From: Chromatiales bacterium
GTDB taxonomy: Bacteria; Pseudomonadota; Gammaproteobacteria; CAMYNG01
Length of the DNA stretch: 6,103 nt
Direction: 5' to 3'
Assembly (NCBI GenBank): GCA_027021685.1
Contig: JALUTW010000459.1
Coordinates: forward strand, 1 to 6,103
Positions 1-6,049 of this stretch are shown in pieces. The notes under the pieces were generated by a model, which saw nothing but the letters and a program-made list of their open reading frames with translations, searched no databases and was not told the origin of the DNA. Every line of letters starts with the position of its first letter. Within the stretch, counting starts at the first letter, position 1. Both the position numbers and the translations under genes were made by a program.

Positions 1-1
1 C

Positions 2-181
2 GGCAAGGTGTGGCGCATCGGTCTCATGGGCCATGCCTGCAACCGGCGCAACGTGGAATACTGCCTGGCCTCGCTGGAACAGGTGCTCTCGGATCTCGGC
101 GCGCCCATCGACAAGGGGGCGGCGCTGCCCGCGGCCCGGGCCGTGTTCGAACAGGAAGCCGGCAGTGCCGTCGCCGGCTGA
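2..181 (+). CDS. Class V aminotransferase (serine/alanine-glyoxylate type), C-terminal fragment
   Basis: Only the last 59 codons are present; the gene enters from the left edge and ends at TGA 179-181. The fragment opens with GKVWRIGLMGH, then NRRNVEYCLASLEQVLSDLG. The (V/L)RIGL(M/L)G block followed by an 'ENV/NV...LE/AL..L' helix is the typical small-domain end of PLP-dependent class V aminotransferases such as alanine-glyoxylate and serine-glyoxylate aminotransferase (AGXT/PucG group). Family members transfer an amino group from alanine or serine to glyoxylate in the cytoplasm, giving glycine plus pyruvate or hydroxypyruvate. The PLP-lysine lies upstream of the window, so substrate choice cannot be read here. 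The gene converges on ppsA. The family call is fairly firm; the exact substrate is unknown. Confidence 0.8.
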   Translation, partial: GKVWRIGLMGHACNRRNVEYCLASLEQVLSDLGAPIDKGAALPAARAVFEQEAGSAVAG

Positions 182-194
182 GCACCCCTGACTG

Positions 195-218
195 TTTTTT
201 CCGGCGCGGGGGCGCCGG
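195..218. repeat. T6 run followed by strong GC hairpin between convergent genes
   Basis: Six T residues (195-200) are followed directly by a perfect 7-bp inverted repeat, CCGGCGC (201-207) and GCGCCGG (212-218), with a GGGG loop. On the + strand the T run comes before the stem. On the - strand the stem is followed by A6. Neither reading has the stem-then-U order of a standard intrinsic terminator, although the position between two converging 3' ends is where one would be expected. It may still limit read-through or protect a 3' end, but that is inference. Confidence 0.5.
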
Positions 219-252
219 GGAGGCCGCAGGCCGTCGGGTGCCGTGCGGGGGT

Positions 253-274
253 AAAGGCGTTCCGCCGGAATGCC
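253..274 (-). terminator. Possible weak intrinsic terminator of ppsA
   Basis: Reading leftward, two bases after the ppsA stop, the - strand has GGCATTCC, a three-base loop, then GGAACGCC, followed by TTT (253-255). Seven of the eight stem positions pair, with one A-C mismatch. Read on the + strand the same stem pairs fully with one G-U. The U tract is short, so termination would be weak. Position and strand fit the 3' end of ppsA. Confidence 0.45.
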
Positions 275-276
275 TG

Positions 277-2658
277 TCAGCCGGTGGCCGGAGACTTGCC
301 GGCCAGGTAGAGCCAGGTCTCCACCACGGTGTCCGGGTTGAGCGACAGGCTGGCGATGCCCTGGTCCACCAGCCAGCGGGCCAGGTCCGGATGGTCGGAC
401 GGGCCCTGGCCGCAGATCCCCACGTACTTGCCGGCCTTGCGGCAGGCGCCGATGGCCTGGGCCAGCAGCGCCTTGACCGCCGGGTTGCGCTCGTCGAACA
501 GCTCCGCCACCAGGCCCGAGTCCCGGTCCAGGCCCAGGGTGAGCTGGGTGAGGTCGTTGGAGCCGATGGAAAAACCGTCGAAGTGCTCCAGGAACGCCTC
601 CGCCAGCAGGGCGTTGGACGGGATCTCGCACATCATGATCACCCGCAGGCCGTCCTCGCCGCGCTTGAGCCCGTTGGCGGCCAGCAGCTCCACCACGGCG
701 CGGGCCTCGTCCACGGTGCGCACGAAGGGGATCATCACCTCCACGTTGGCAAGACCCATCTCGCCGCGCACCTTCTTCACCGCCCGGCATTCCAGCTCGA
801 AGCAGTCGCGGAACGCCTCCGAGACGTAGCGCGAGGCGCCGCGGAAGCCCAGCATGGGGTTCTCTTCGTGCGGCTCGTAGGCGGCGCCGCCGATGAGGTT
901 GGCGTACTCGTTGGACTTGAAGTCGGACAGGCGCACGATGACCGGTTTGGGCCAGAAGGCCCCGGCGATGGTCCCGATCCCTTCGGCCAGCTTGTCCACG
1001 TAGAACGACACCGGGTCGGCGTAGCCCGCGGCGCGCTCGTCGATGGCCCGGCGCACCTCCGGCGGCTGCCGGGCGTAGTCCAGCAGGGCCTTGGGGTGGA
1101 CGCCGATGGTGCGGTTGATCACGAACTCCAGCCGCGCCAGGCCGACGCCCTCGTTGGGCAGGAACTGGAAGTCGAAGGCCCGGTCGGGCGTGCCCACGTT
1201 CATCATGATCCTCACCGGCAGCGGGGGCATGGACTCCATGTCCACGCGGTGGACCTCGAAAGGCAGGCGGCCGGCATAGACGTAGCCGGTGTCACCCTCG
1301 GCGCAGGAGACCGTCACCTCCCGGCCGTCCGCGATCACACGGGTGGCGTCCCCCGCGCCCACCACCGCCGGGATGCCCAGCTCCCGGGCGATGATGGCGG
1401 CGTGGCAGGTGCGCCCGCCGCGGTTGGTGACGATGGCGGCGGCGCGCTTCATCACCGGCTCCCAGTCGGGATCGGTCATGTCCGTGACCAGCACGTCGCC
1501 GGGCTGCACCCGGTGCATGTCGCGCACGTCGGCCACCACCCGCGCGGGACCGGCCCCGATGCGCTGGCCGATGGCCCGGCCGCGGGCCAGGATCTCCCCG
1601 CGCTGCTTGAGCTCGTAGCGTTCCACCACGTTGCGGTCGATGCGGCTCTTCACCGTCTCCGGCCGCGCCTGGACGATGTAGATCTGCTTGTCGATGCCGT
1701 CCCTGGCCCACTCGATGTCCATGGGCCGGCCGTAGTGCTCCTCGATGGCCAGGCACTGGCGCGCCAGCTCCAGCACCTCGTCGTCGTCGAGGGCGAAGCG
1801 GCGCCGGTCCTCCGGCGGCACGTCCACGGTGACCGTGGAGCGGCCCCGGGCCTGGGCCTCGCCGTAGACCATCTTGATGGCCTTGCTGCCCAGGGTCCGG
1901 CGCAGGATGGGCCGCCGGCCCTGGCGCAGCAGGGCCTTGTGCACGTAGAACTCGTCGGGATTGACCGCGCCCTGGACCACGGTCTCGCCCAGGCCCCAGG
2001 CGGCGGTGATGAACACCACCCCGTCGAAGCCCGATTCGGTGTCCAGGGTGAAGGCCACGCCGCTGGCCCCCAGGTCCGAGCGCACCATGCGCTGCACGCC
2101 GGCGGACAGGGCCACCCGGCGATGGTCGAAGCCGTGGTGGACGCGGTAGGCGATGGCCCGGTCGCTGAACAGGGAGGCGAAGACATGCTTCACGGCGCCC
2201 AGCAGGTTGTCCACGCCGCGGATGTTGAGGAAGGTCTCCTGCTGGCCGGCGAAGGAGGCCTCGGGCAGGTCCTCGGCCGTGGCCGAGGACCGCACCGCGA
2301 AGGAGATCTCCGGGCCGTACTCGTCCGCCAGTTTGCGATAGGCGTTGCGCAGGGCGTCTTCCAGCCCCGGCGGCAGGGGAGTGGCGACGATCCAGCCGCG
2401 AATCACCGCCCCGGTGCGCGACAGTGCCTGCACGTCGTTGATGTCCAGGGCGTCCAGCGCCGCGTAGATGCGCTGGTCGAGTCCGTCCTGGGCCAGGAAC
2501 TCGCGGTAGGCGGCGGCGGTGGTGGCGAACCCGCCCGGAATGTGCACGCCCCTGGCCGACAGGGCCCGGATCATCTCCCCCAGGGAGGCGTTCTTGCCGC
2601 CCACTTCGGGCACGTCGTCGATGGTCAGCTCGTGAAACCAGCGCAGATAGTCGGTCAT
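277..2658 (-). CDS. ppsA: Phosphoenolpyruvate synthase (pyruvate, water dikinase)
   Basis: This 793-residue cytoplasmic enzyme converts pyruvate, ATP and water to PEP, AMP and phosphate, allowing gluconeogenesis from C3 compounds. Its length matches the roughly 792 residues of E. coli PpsA. An N-terminal ATP-grasp pyruvate/phosphate dikinase domain (about 14-340) contains GGKNASLGEM (20-29) and RSSATAEDLPEASFAGQ (123-139). The swivelling phosphohistidine domain (about 375-455) contains GGRTCHAAI, with catalytic His419 and regulatory Thr417. The C-terminal PEP/pyruvate TIM barrel (about 475-785) contains GSNDLTQLTLGLDRDSG (699-715) and YVGICGQ with catalytic Cys749. The ATG at 2658 is chosen over an in-frame GTG at 2667 because AGGAGG abuts the GTG but lies nine bases from the ATG. 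ppsR, encoding its regulator, is divergent and next door. All key residues are intact and no frameshift is seen. Confidence 0.98.
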   Translation of the reverse strand: MTDYLRWFHELTIDDVPEVGGKNASLGEMIRALSARGVHIPGGFATTAAAYREFLAQDGLDQRIYAALDALDINDVQALSRTGAVIRGWIVATPLPPGLEDALRNAYRKLADEYGPEISFAVRSSATAEDLPEASFAGQQETFLNIRGVDNLLGAVKHVFASLFSDRAIAYRVHHGFDHRRVALSAGVQRMVRSDLGASGVAFTLDTESGFDGVVFITAAWGLGETVVQGAVNPDEFYVHKALLRQGRRPILRRTLGSKAIKMVYGEAQARGRSTVTVDVPPEDRRRFALDDDEVLELARQCLAIEEHYGRPMDIEWARDGIDKQIYIVQARPETVKSRIDRNVVERYELKQRGEILARGRAIGQRIGAGPARVVADVRDMHRVQPGDVLVTDMTDPDWEPVMKRAAAIVTNRGGRTCHAAIIARELGIPAVVGAGDATRVIADGREVTVSCAEGDTGYVYAGRLPFEVHRVDMESMPPLPVRIMMNVGTPDRAFDFQFLPNEGVGLARLEFVINRTIGVHPKALLDYARQPPEVRRAIDERAAGYADPVSFYVDKLAEGIGTIAGAFWPKPVIVRLSDFKSNEYANLIGGAAYEPHEENPMLGFRGASRYVSEAFRDCFELECRAVKKVRGEMGLANVEVMIPFVRTVDEARAVVELLAANGLKRGEDGLRVIMMCEIPSNALLAEAFLEHFDGFSIGSNDLTQLTLGLDRDSGLVAELFDERNPAVKALLAQAIGACRKAGKYVGICGQGPSDHPDLARWLVDQGIASLSLNPDTVVETWLYLAGKSPATG

Positions 2659-2667
2659 GGCGTGCAC

Positions 2668-2673
2668 CCTCCT
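2668..2673 (-). promoter_or_regulatory. Shine-Dalgarno site of ppsA (decides the start)
   Basis: On the - strand AGGAGG ends one base before an in-frame GTG (2665-2667) and nine bases before the ATG (2656-2658). Zero spacing rules out the GTG as an initiator, so the protein begins MTDYLRWF, as in the family. Confidence 0.85.
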
Positions 2674-2684
2674 GGCGATGGCCT

Positions 2685-2713
2685 ATCGTAGCCGGTTTGG
2701 ACCGGCATGACAG
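2685..2713 (-). promoter_or_regulatory. Candidate sigma-70 promoter for ppsA
   Basis: On the - strand, CTGTCA (2708-2713) lies 17 bp from TACGAT (2685-2690). Each hexamer matches four of six consensus bases and the spacing is ideal. It would start transcription a few bases before the ppsA Shine-Dalgarno site. The match is weak in GC-rich DNA, and the spacer is almost wholly a palindrome, so an activator or repressor may be involved. It is a candidate only. Confidence 0.35.
2691..2706. repeat. Perfect inverted repeat in the ppsA-ppsR divergent region
   Basis: GCCGGTTTGGACCGGC is a 6-bp perfect inverted repeat around a TTGG centre. It sits between the divergent start codons and occupies 16 of the 17 spacer bases of the candidate ppsA promoter. 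A dimeric regulator could bind here. It does not resemble the Cra/FruR site (TGAATCGATTCA type) that controls ppsA in enteric bacteria. A six-base GC arm can arise by chance in such DNA. Confidence 0.45.
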
Positions 2714-2760
2714 CCACGCCGGCGATGGACGCCGCCCGGCGGTTGTGTTGTAGTGAGGGC

Positions 2761-3615
2761 ATGGCCCGGCGCCCCGTGTTTTTCGTCTCCGACAGCACCG
2801 GCATCACCGCCGAGACCGTGGGCCGCAGCCTGTTGACCCAGTTTCCCGGCATCGCTTTCGAGCTTCATACCCTGCGCTACGTCAACACGGAGCAGCGGGC
2901 CCGGGAGGCGGCGGCCGCCATCGGGGCTGCCCGGGAGGCGGCCGGGCTGCGCCCGCTGGTCTTCAGCACCCTGGTGGAGCCGGTGCTGCGGCGGCAGGTG
3001 GCGGCCGCCGACTGCCTGTTCCTGGACTTCATGAGCAGCTTCCTGGAGCCGCTGGCCCGGGAGCTGGGGACGCCGCCGCAGCCGGCGGTGGGCCACACCC
3101 ACGGCGTCACGGCCGAGGTCTACGAGCGGCGCATGGAGGCGGTCAACTTCGCCCTGCAGAGCGACGACGGTGCCGGCATCCCGCACTATGGCGAGGCCGA
3201 CGTCATCCTGGTCGGGGTCTCGCGCAGCGGCAAGACCCCCACCTGCCTCTACCTGGCGCTGCACTACGGCGTGTTCGCCGCCAACTACCCGCTGGTGGAG
3301 GAGGACCTGGAGCGGCTGGCGCTGCCGCCGCCGCTGGTCCCCCACCGCCGGCGCCTGTTCGGGCTGACCCTCAGCGCCGAGCGCCTGCACCGCCTGCGCG
3401 AGGCCCGCCAGCCGGGGAGCCGCTACGCCTCCCTGCGCCAGTGCCGCTACGAGCTGCAGCAGGCCGAGGCCCTGTACCGGTCCGCCGGCATCGACCACCT
3501 GGACGTGACCGGCATGTCGGTGGAGGAGATCGCCACCCGCATCATGGCCCGGACCGGGCTGGAGCCGCTGCCTGCGGGGCCGGCCCGGGGGCCCGGGACC
3601 TGGTCCCCGGGTTGA
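2761..3615 (+). CDS. ppsR: PEP synthase regulatory protein (bifunctional kinase/pyrophosphorylase, DUF299/PSRP)
   Basis: This 284-residue protein belongs to the PSRP family (E. coli PpsR/YdiA, 277 residues). Family members inactivate PEP synthase by ADP-dependent phosphorylation of the threonine near the catalytic histidine and reactivate it by phosphate-dependent removal. Visible marks are VFFVSDSTGITAETVG at the N terminus (6-21), HTHG (112-115), the P-loop-like GVSRSGKTPT (152-161), LFGLTLSAERL (199-209), RYASLRQC (221-228) and the end signature SVEEIATRIM (253-262). The target residue, Thr417, is present in the neighbouring PpsA. The start at 2761 (MARRPVFFVSD) gives the normal family N terminus; in-frame ATGs at 2707 and 2725 would add unconserved residues and overlap the divergent control region. 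The Shine-Dalgarno is poor: GAGG lies only two bases from the ATG. The last dozen residues are a Gly/Pro-rich variable tail. Confidence 0.96.
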   Translation: MARRPVFFVSDSTGITAETVGRSLLTQFPGIAFELHTLRYVNTEQRAREAAAAIGAAREAAGLRPLVFSTLVEPVLRRQVAAADCLFLDFMSSFLEPLARELGTPPQPAVGHTHGVTAEVYERRMEAVNFALQSDDGAGIPHYGEADVILVGVSRSGKTPTCLYLALHYGVFAANYPLVEEDLERLALPPPLVPHRRRLFGLTLSAERLHRLREARQPGSRYASLRQCRYELQQAEALYRSAGIDHLDVTGMSVEEIATRIMARTGLEPLPAGPARGPGTWSPG

Positions 3616-3638
3616 AAACCGGCGCCCGGCCCCCAAAA
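3611..3638 (+). promoter_or_regulatory. Candidate sigma-32 (heat-shock) promoter for htpG
   Basis: GTTGAAA (3611-3617) resembles the sigma-32 -35 element CTTGAAA at six of seven bases. After a 13-bp spacer comes CCCCAAAA (3631-3638), which resembles the -10 element CCCCATnT. The spacing lies in the range known for E. coli heat-shock promoters, and htpG is a classic sigma-32 gene there. The predicted start lies near 3645, leaving a leader of about 30 bases. The -35 element overlaps the ppsR stop codon (3613-3615). Confidence 0.65.
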
Positions 3639-3662
3639 GTGAAGTGTTTCGTCTGGCTGCAT

Positions 3663-3668
3663 GGGAGG
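3663..3668 (+). promoter_or_regulatory. Shine-Dalgarno site of htpG (decides the start)
   Basis: GGGAGG ends five bases before the ATG at 3674. This selects the internal ATG over the in-frame GTG at 3644, which has no such site and would lie at or before the predicted transcription start. Confidence 0.85.
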
Positions 3669-3673
3669 ACACG

Positions 3674-5665
3674 ATGACCGTCGAGGCCCACCGGGAAACG
3701 CTCGACTTCCAGACCGAGGTCAAGCAGCTCCTGCACCTGATGGTGCACTCGCTGTACTCCAACAAGGAGATCTTCCTGCGCGAGCTGATCTCCAATGCCT
3801 CCGATGCCTGCGACAAGCTGCGCTTCGAGGCCCTGTCCGACGAGGCCCTGTACGAGGGGGAGACCGAGCTTGCCATCCAGGTGGAAGTCGACCGCGAGGC
3901 CCGCACCGTGTCGGTGACCGACAACGGCATCGGCATGAACCGGCAGGAAGTCATCGACAACATCGGCACCATCGCCCGCTCCGGCACCCGCCAGTTCCTG
4001 GAGCGCCTCTCGGGCGACGAGGCCCGGGATGCCCGCCTCATCGGGCAGTTCGGGGTCGGGTTCTACTCCAGCTTCATCGTCGCCGACCGGGTCACGGTGG
4101 AGACCCGCCGCGCCGGGCTCGGTCCCGAGCACGGGGTGCGCTGGACCTCCGACGGCCAGGGCAGCTACACGCTGGAGAACATCGAGCGCGCGCGGCGCGG
4201 CACCACCGTCACCCTGCACCTGCGGGAAGGCGAGGACGAGTTCCTCGATCCCATGCGCCTGCGCGCCATCATCCGCAAGTACTCGGACCACATCTCCCTG
4301 CCCATTCGCATGCGCAAGGCGGGCGGCGACGAATGGGAGACGGTGAACCGTGCCTCGGCCCTGTGGGCCCGGCCGCGCGGCGAGATCAAGGACGAGGAAT
4401 ACATCGAGTTCTACAAGCACCTGGCCCATGACTTCGAGCCGCCGCTGGCCTGGGTGCACAACCACGTGGAAGGCACCCAGTCCTACACCACGCTGTTCTA
4501 CATTCCGCGCCACGCACCGTTCGATCTCTACGACCGCGACAAGCGTTACGGCATCAAGCTCTACGTCCGCCGGGTGTTCATCATGGACGATGCCGAGCAG
4601 CTCATGCCGGCCTATCTGCGTTTCGTGCGCGGCGTGGTGGACTCCGACGATCTGCCGCTCAACATCTCGCGCGAGATCCTGCAGCGCAATCGCCAGATCG
4701 ACACCATCCGCGCGGCCTCGGTCAAGCGCGTGCTGGGGCTGCTGGAGAACCTGGCCAGGGACGAGCCGGACAAGTACGCCACCTTCTGGAAAGAGTTCGG
4801 CCGGGTGCTGAAGGAAGGGCCGGCCGAGGATGCCGCCAACCGCGAGCGCATCGCCGGCCTGCTGCGGTTCGCCTCCACCGTGGACGAGGACGAGGCGCAG
4901 CGCGTCACCCTGGCTGACTATCTGGAGCGGATGAAGCCCGAGCAGGAGCACATCTACTACCTCATCGGCGAGTCACCGGCGGCGGTGCGTCACAGCCCTC
5001 ACCTGGAGGTGTTCCGGCGCAAGGGCGTGGAAGTCCTGCTCATGTGGGACCGGGTGGATGAATGGATGATGTCCTTTCTCACCGAGTACCAGGGCAAGCG
5101 CCTGGTGAACGTGGCCAAGGGGGAACTCGACCTGGGCCGGCTGGAGGACGAGCAGGAGAAACGGGCCGCGGCCGAGGCCCAGGAACAGCACGCGGACCTG
5201 ATCAGGCGCCTGGAGCAAGCCCTGGGCGACAGGGTCAAGACGGTGCGGGTCAGCCACCGGCTCACCGATTCCCCCGCCTGCCTGGTGGTGGAGAGCACCG
5301 ACATGGGCATGAGCCTGCACAAGCTGCTGCGCCAGGCGGGCCACGAGGTGCCGGAAGTCAGGCCCACCCTGGAGATCAACCCGGCCCATCCCCTGGTGCA
5401 GCGCATGGCGGCGGAACCCGACACCACCCGCTTCACCGACTGGTCACTGCTGCTGTTCGACCAGGCCATGCTGGCCGAGGGCGGGCAGCTGGACGATCCC
5501 GTGGGTTTCGTCCGCCGCATGAACGAACTCATGCTGCTGCTGGGCGGCGCCGGTGCCGGCGGCAAGGGCCGGGCCGCAGGCGGAGGGAGCAGTCGAAGGA
5601 GGGCGGCCGGGAAAAAGGCTGCCGGCAAGAAGGCGACCGGCCGGCGCCGGAAGGAGGACAACTGA
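3674..5665 (+). CDS. htpG: Molecular chaperone HtpG (bacterial Hsp90) with a basic C-terminal tail
   Basis: This cytoplasmic ATP-dependent dimeric chaperone remodels client proteins with the DnaK system. It has 663 residues against about 624 in E. coli. The N-terminal GHKL ATPase domain (about 1-220) shows ELISNASDA with Glu37 and Asn41, DNGIGM (83-88), GTIARSGT (98-105) and the lid GQFGVGFYS (124-132). The middle domain (about 235-500) has SREILQ with Arg333 and Gln337, the ATP-contact residues of Hsp90. The C-terminal dimerisation domain ends in GFVRRMNELMLLL (611-623), where E. coli HtpG stops. Beyond it lies a 40-residue Gly/Ala/Lys/Arg tail containing AAGKKAAGKK (644-653) and RRRK (657-660). 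No eukaryotic MEEVD motif is present. A sigma-32-like promoter precedes the gene and a small coupled gene follows. Identity is certain; the tail's role is unknown. Confidence 0.98.
   Translation: MTVEAHRETLDFQTEVKQLLHLMVHSLYSNKEIFLRELISNASDACDKLRFEALSDEALYEGETELAIQVEVDREARTVSVTDNGIGMNRQEVIDNIGTIARSGTRQFLERLSGDEARDARLIGQFGVGFYSSFIVADRVTVETRRAGLGPEHGVRWTSDGQGSYTLENIERARRGTTVTLHLREGEDEFLDPMRLRAIIRKYSDHISLPIRMRKAGGDEWETVNRASALWARPRGEIKDEEYIEFYKHLAHDFEPPLAWVHNHVEGTQSYTTLFYIPRHAPFDLYDRDKRYGIKLYVRRVFIMDDAEQLMPAYLRFVRGVVDSDDLPLNISREILQRNRQIDTIRAASVKRVLGLLENLARDEPDKYATFWKEFGRVLKEGPAEDAANRERIAGLLRFASTVDEDEAQRVTLADYLERMKPEQEHIYYLIGESPAAVRHSPHLEVFRRKGVEVLLMWDRVDEWMMSFLTEYQGKRLVNVAKGELDLGRLEDEQEKRAAAEAQEQHADLIRRLEQALGDRVKTVRVSHRLTDSPACLVVESTDMGMSLHKLLRQAGHEVPEVRPTLEINPAHPLVQRMAAEPDTTRFTDWSLLLFDQAMLAEGGQLDDPVGFVRRMNELMLLLGGAGAGGKGRAAGGGSSRRRAAGKKAAGKKATGRRRKEDN
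5651..5657 (+). promoter_or_regulatory. Shine-Dalgarno of the small downstream gene, inside htpG codons
   Basis: AAGGAGG lies in the last codons of htpG (encoding Lys-Glu near the tail end) and is nine bases before the ATG at 5667. Ribosomes finishing htpG would stop beside the new start, so the two genes are probably translationally coupled. Confidence 0.8.
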
Positions 5666-5666
5666 C

Positions 5667-5897
5667 ATGTGGAAGAAAGTGACCGGACATGCATTGTACT
5701 GGGACGCGGCGGAACGCAGCGGCAGCGTGCTGCTGACCCTGGAGGACGGCGGGCGTGGCCGCGTGCGCCACCTGTCGCGCGCGGACCTGGCGGCGCTGGG
5801 CGAGATCCTGCGCGAAGAGCCCCAGGTGTGGTACCACACCACCCGGGGCGATCTCAGCACGGAACGGGTGCCGGAGGACGAAGAGGAACACGGCTGA
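5667..5897 (+). CDS. Small acidic-tailed protein of unknown function, coupled to htpG
   Basis: This 76-residue protein begins MWKKVTGHALYWD and ends in an acidic run, EDEEE (70-74). I do not recognise its family. The N-terminal half (about 1-36) reads as alternating hydrophobic stretches likely to be beta strands (VTGHALYW, GSVLLTLEDG, GRVRHL). Residues 37-51 look like a helix (SRADLAALGEILREE), and VWYHTT (54-59) may be a further strand. There are 15 acidic and 10 Lys/Arg residues, no cysteine, no signal peptide and no membrane segment, so it is probably cytoplasmic. A strong Shine-Dalgarno site at 5651-5657, a one-base gap to the htpG stop and GC-biased third positions support it as real. 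It presumably shares the htpG transcript. A role with HtpG is inference from position only. Confidence 0.85.
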   Translation: MWKKVTGHALYWDAAERSGSVLLTLEDGGRGRVRHLSRADLAALGEILREEPQVWYHTTRGDLSTERVPEDEEEHG

Positions 5898-5901
5898 CCC
5901 G

Positions 5902-5922
5902 CCGCCCGCGACCGGGCGGGTT
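5902..5922 (+). terminator. Possible terminator of the htpG transcript
   Basis: Five bases after the small gene's stop codon, CCGCCCG (5902-5908) and CGGGCGG (5913-5919) form a perfect 7-bp stem around a CGAC tetraloop, followed by GTT. The stem is very stable and well placed, but the T tract is only two bases, so it may act as a weak or Rho-assisted terminator or as a 3'-end stabiliser. Confidence 0.5.
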
Positions 5923-5965
5923 CCATCCCTGGCGTCAGTGCCGCGATCCGGGACGGGGCCCCGCC

Positions 5966-5981
5966 TAGCCGGGTTAGGCTA
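5966..5981. repeat. Short inverted repeat abutting a promoter
   Basis: TAGCC (5966-5970) and GGCTA (5977-5981) form a perfect 5-bp inverted repeat around GGGTTA. It ends directly at the -35 element of the promoter at 5982. It may be a small operator or chance; the arms are short. Confidence 0.25.
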
Positions 5982-6009
5982 TTGAGGCCGAGAGGTGCTG
6001 GTATATACT
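5982..6009 (+). promoter_or_regulatory. Candidate sigma-70 promoter of the last gene
   Basis: TTGAGG (5982-5987, four of six bases) is followed after 16 bp by TATACT (6004-6009, five of six bases). The -10 sits in GTATATAC, a perfect 8-bp palindrome, at the edge of an AT-rich island. The predicted start is near 6016, giving a leader of about 53 bases before the ATG at 6069. This is the best sigma-70-like match I see in the window. Confidence 0.6.
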
Positions 6010-6049
6010 AACTGGAATGGTTGTTAATTTATAGAAAACAACCAGTTAG
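6008..6049. repeat. AT-rich dyad element with two alternative pairings
   Basis: CTAACTGG (6008-6015) and CCAGTTAG (6042-6049) are a perfect 8-bp inverted repeat. Inside it, TGGTTGTT (6018-6025) and AACAACCA (6037-6044) form another perfect 8-bp repeat with an 11-base loop. The two share bases 6042-6044, so an RNA could form either the inner stem or an outer stem continued by TTGTT/AACAA with a five-base bulge. As DNA, the outer dyad covers the end of the -10 element and the predicted transcription start, where a repressor might bind. By hand count about 70% of bases 6001-6053 are A or T, unlike the GC-rich surroundings. Confidence 0.6.

Noticed and set aside
157..200. AGCCGGC/GCCGGCT stem plus T6 as a terminator of the aminotransferase gene
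   Set aside because: The stem (157-179) and the T run (195-200) are 15 bases apart, too far for an intrinsic terminator.
10..2691. An 893-codon + strand open frame running antisense through ppsA
   Set aside because: It is antisense to a fully conserved ppsA. Its low-complexity His/Val/Gly/Ala-rich translation is what GC-biased third positions produce on the opposite strand. It has no recognisable domain.
2707..2760. Upstream in-frame ATGs (2707, 2725) as ppsR start
   Set aside because: They add residues not expected in the family, have no better ribosome-binding site and overlap the divergent promoter region.
3592..3611. CCCGGG...CCCGGG hairpin at the end of ppsR as a terminator
   Set aside because: The stem has a bulge, is followed by TTGAAAA rather than a T tract, and lies in coding sequence; such GC stems are expected by chance here.
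3644..3673. GTG at 3644 as htpG start
   Set aside because: It lacks a Shine-Dalgarno site, coincides with the predicted transcription start and adds a non-family N terminus; ATG 3674 has GGGAGG at good spacing.
2683..4041. 452-codon - strand frame across ppsR and the start of htpG
   Set aside because: It spans two real genes and the gap between them, its translation is low complexity, and it has no credible start; a GC-bias shadow.
3542..4951. 469-codon - strand frame antisense to htpG
   Set aside because: Shadow of htpG codon bias; the translation is rich in Val, His, Gly and Leu without any family motif.
5998..6015. LexA/SOS box around CTGGTATATACTAACTGG
   Set aside because: The half-sites CTGG and CTGG are direct, not inverted, and the CTGT-N8-ACAG form is absent.
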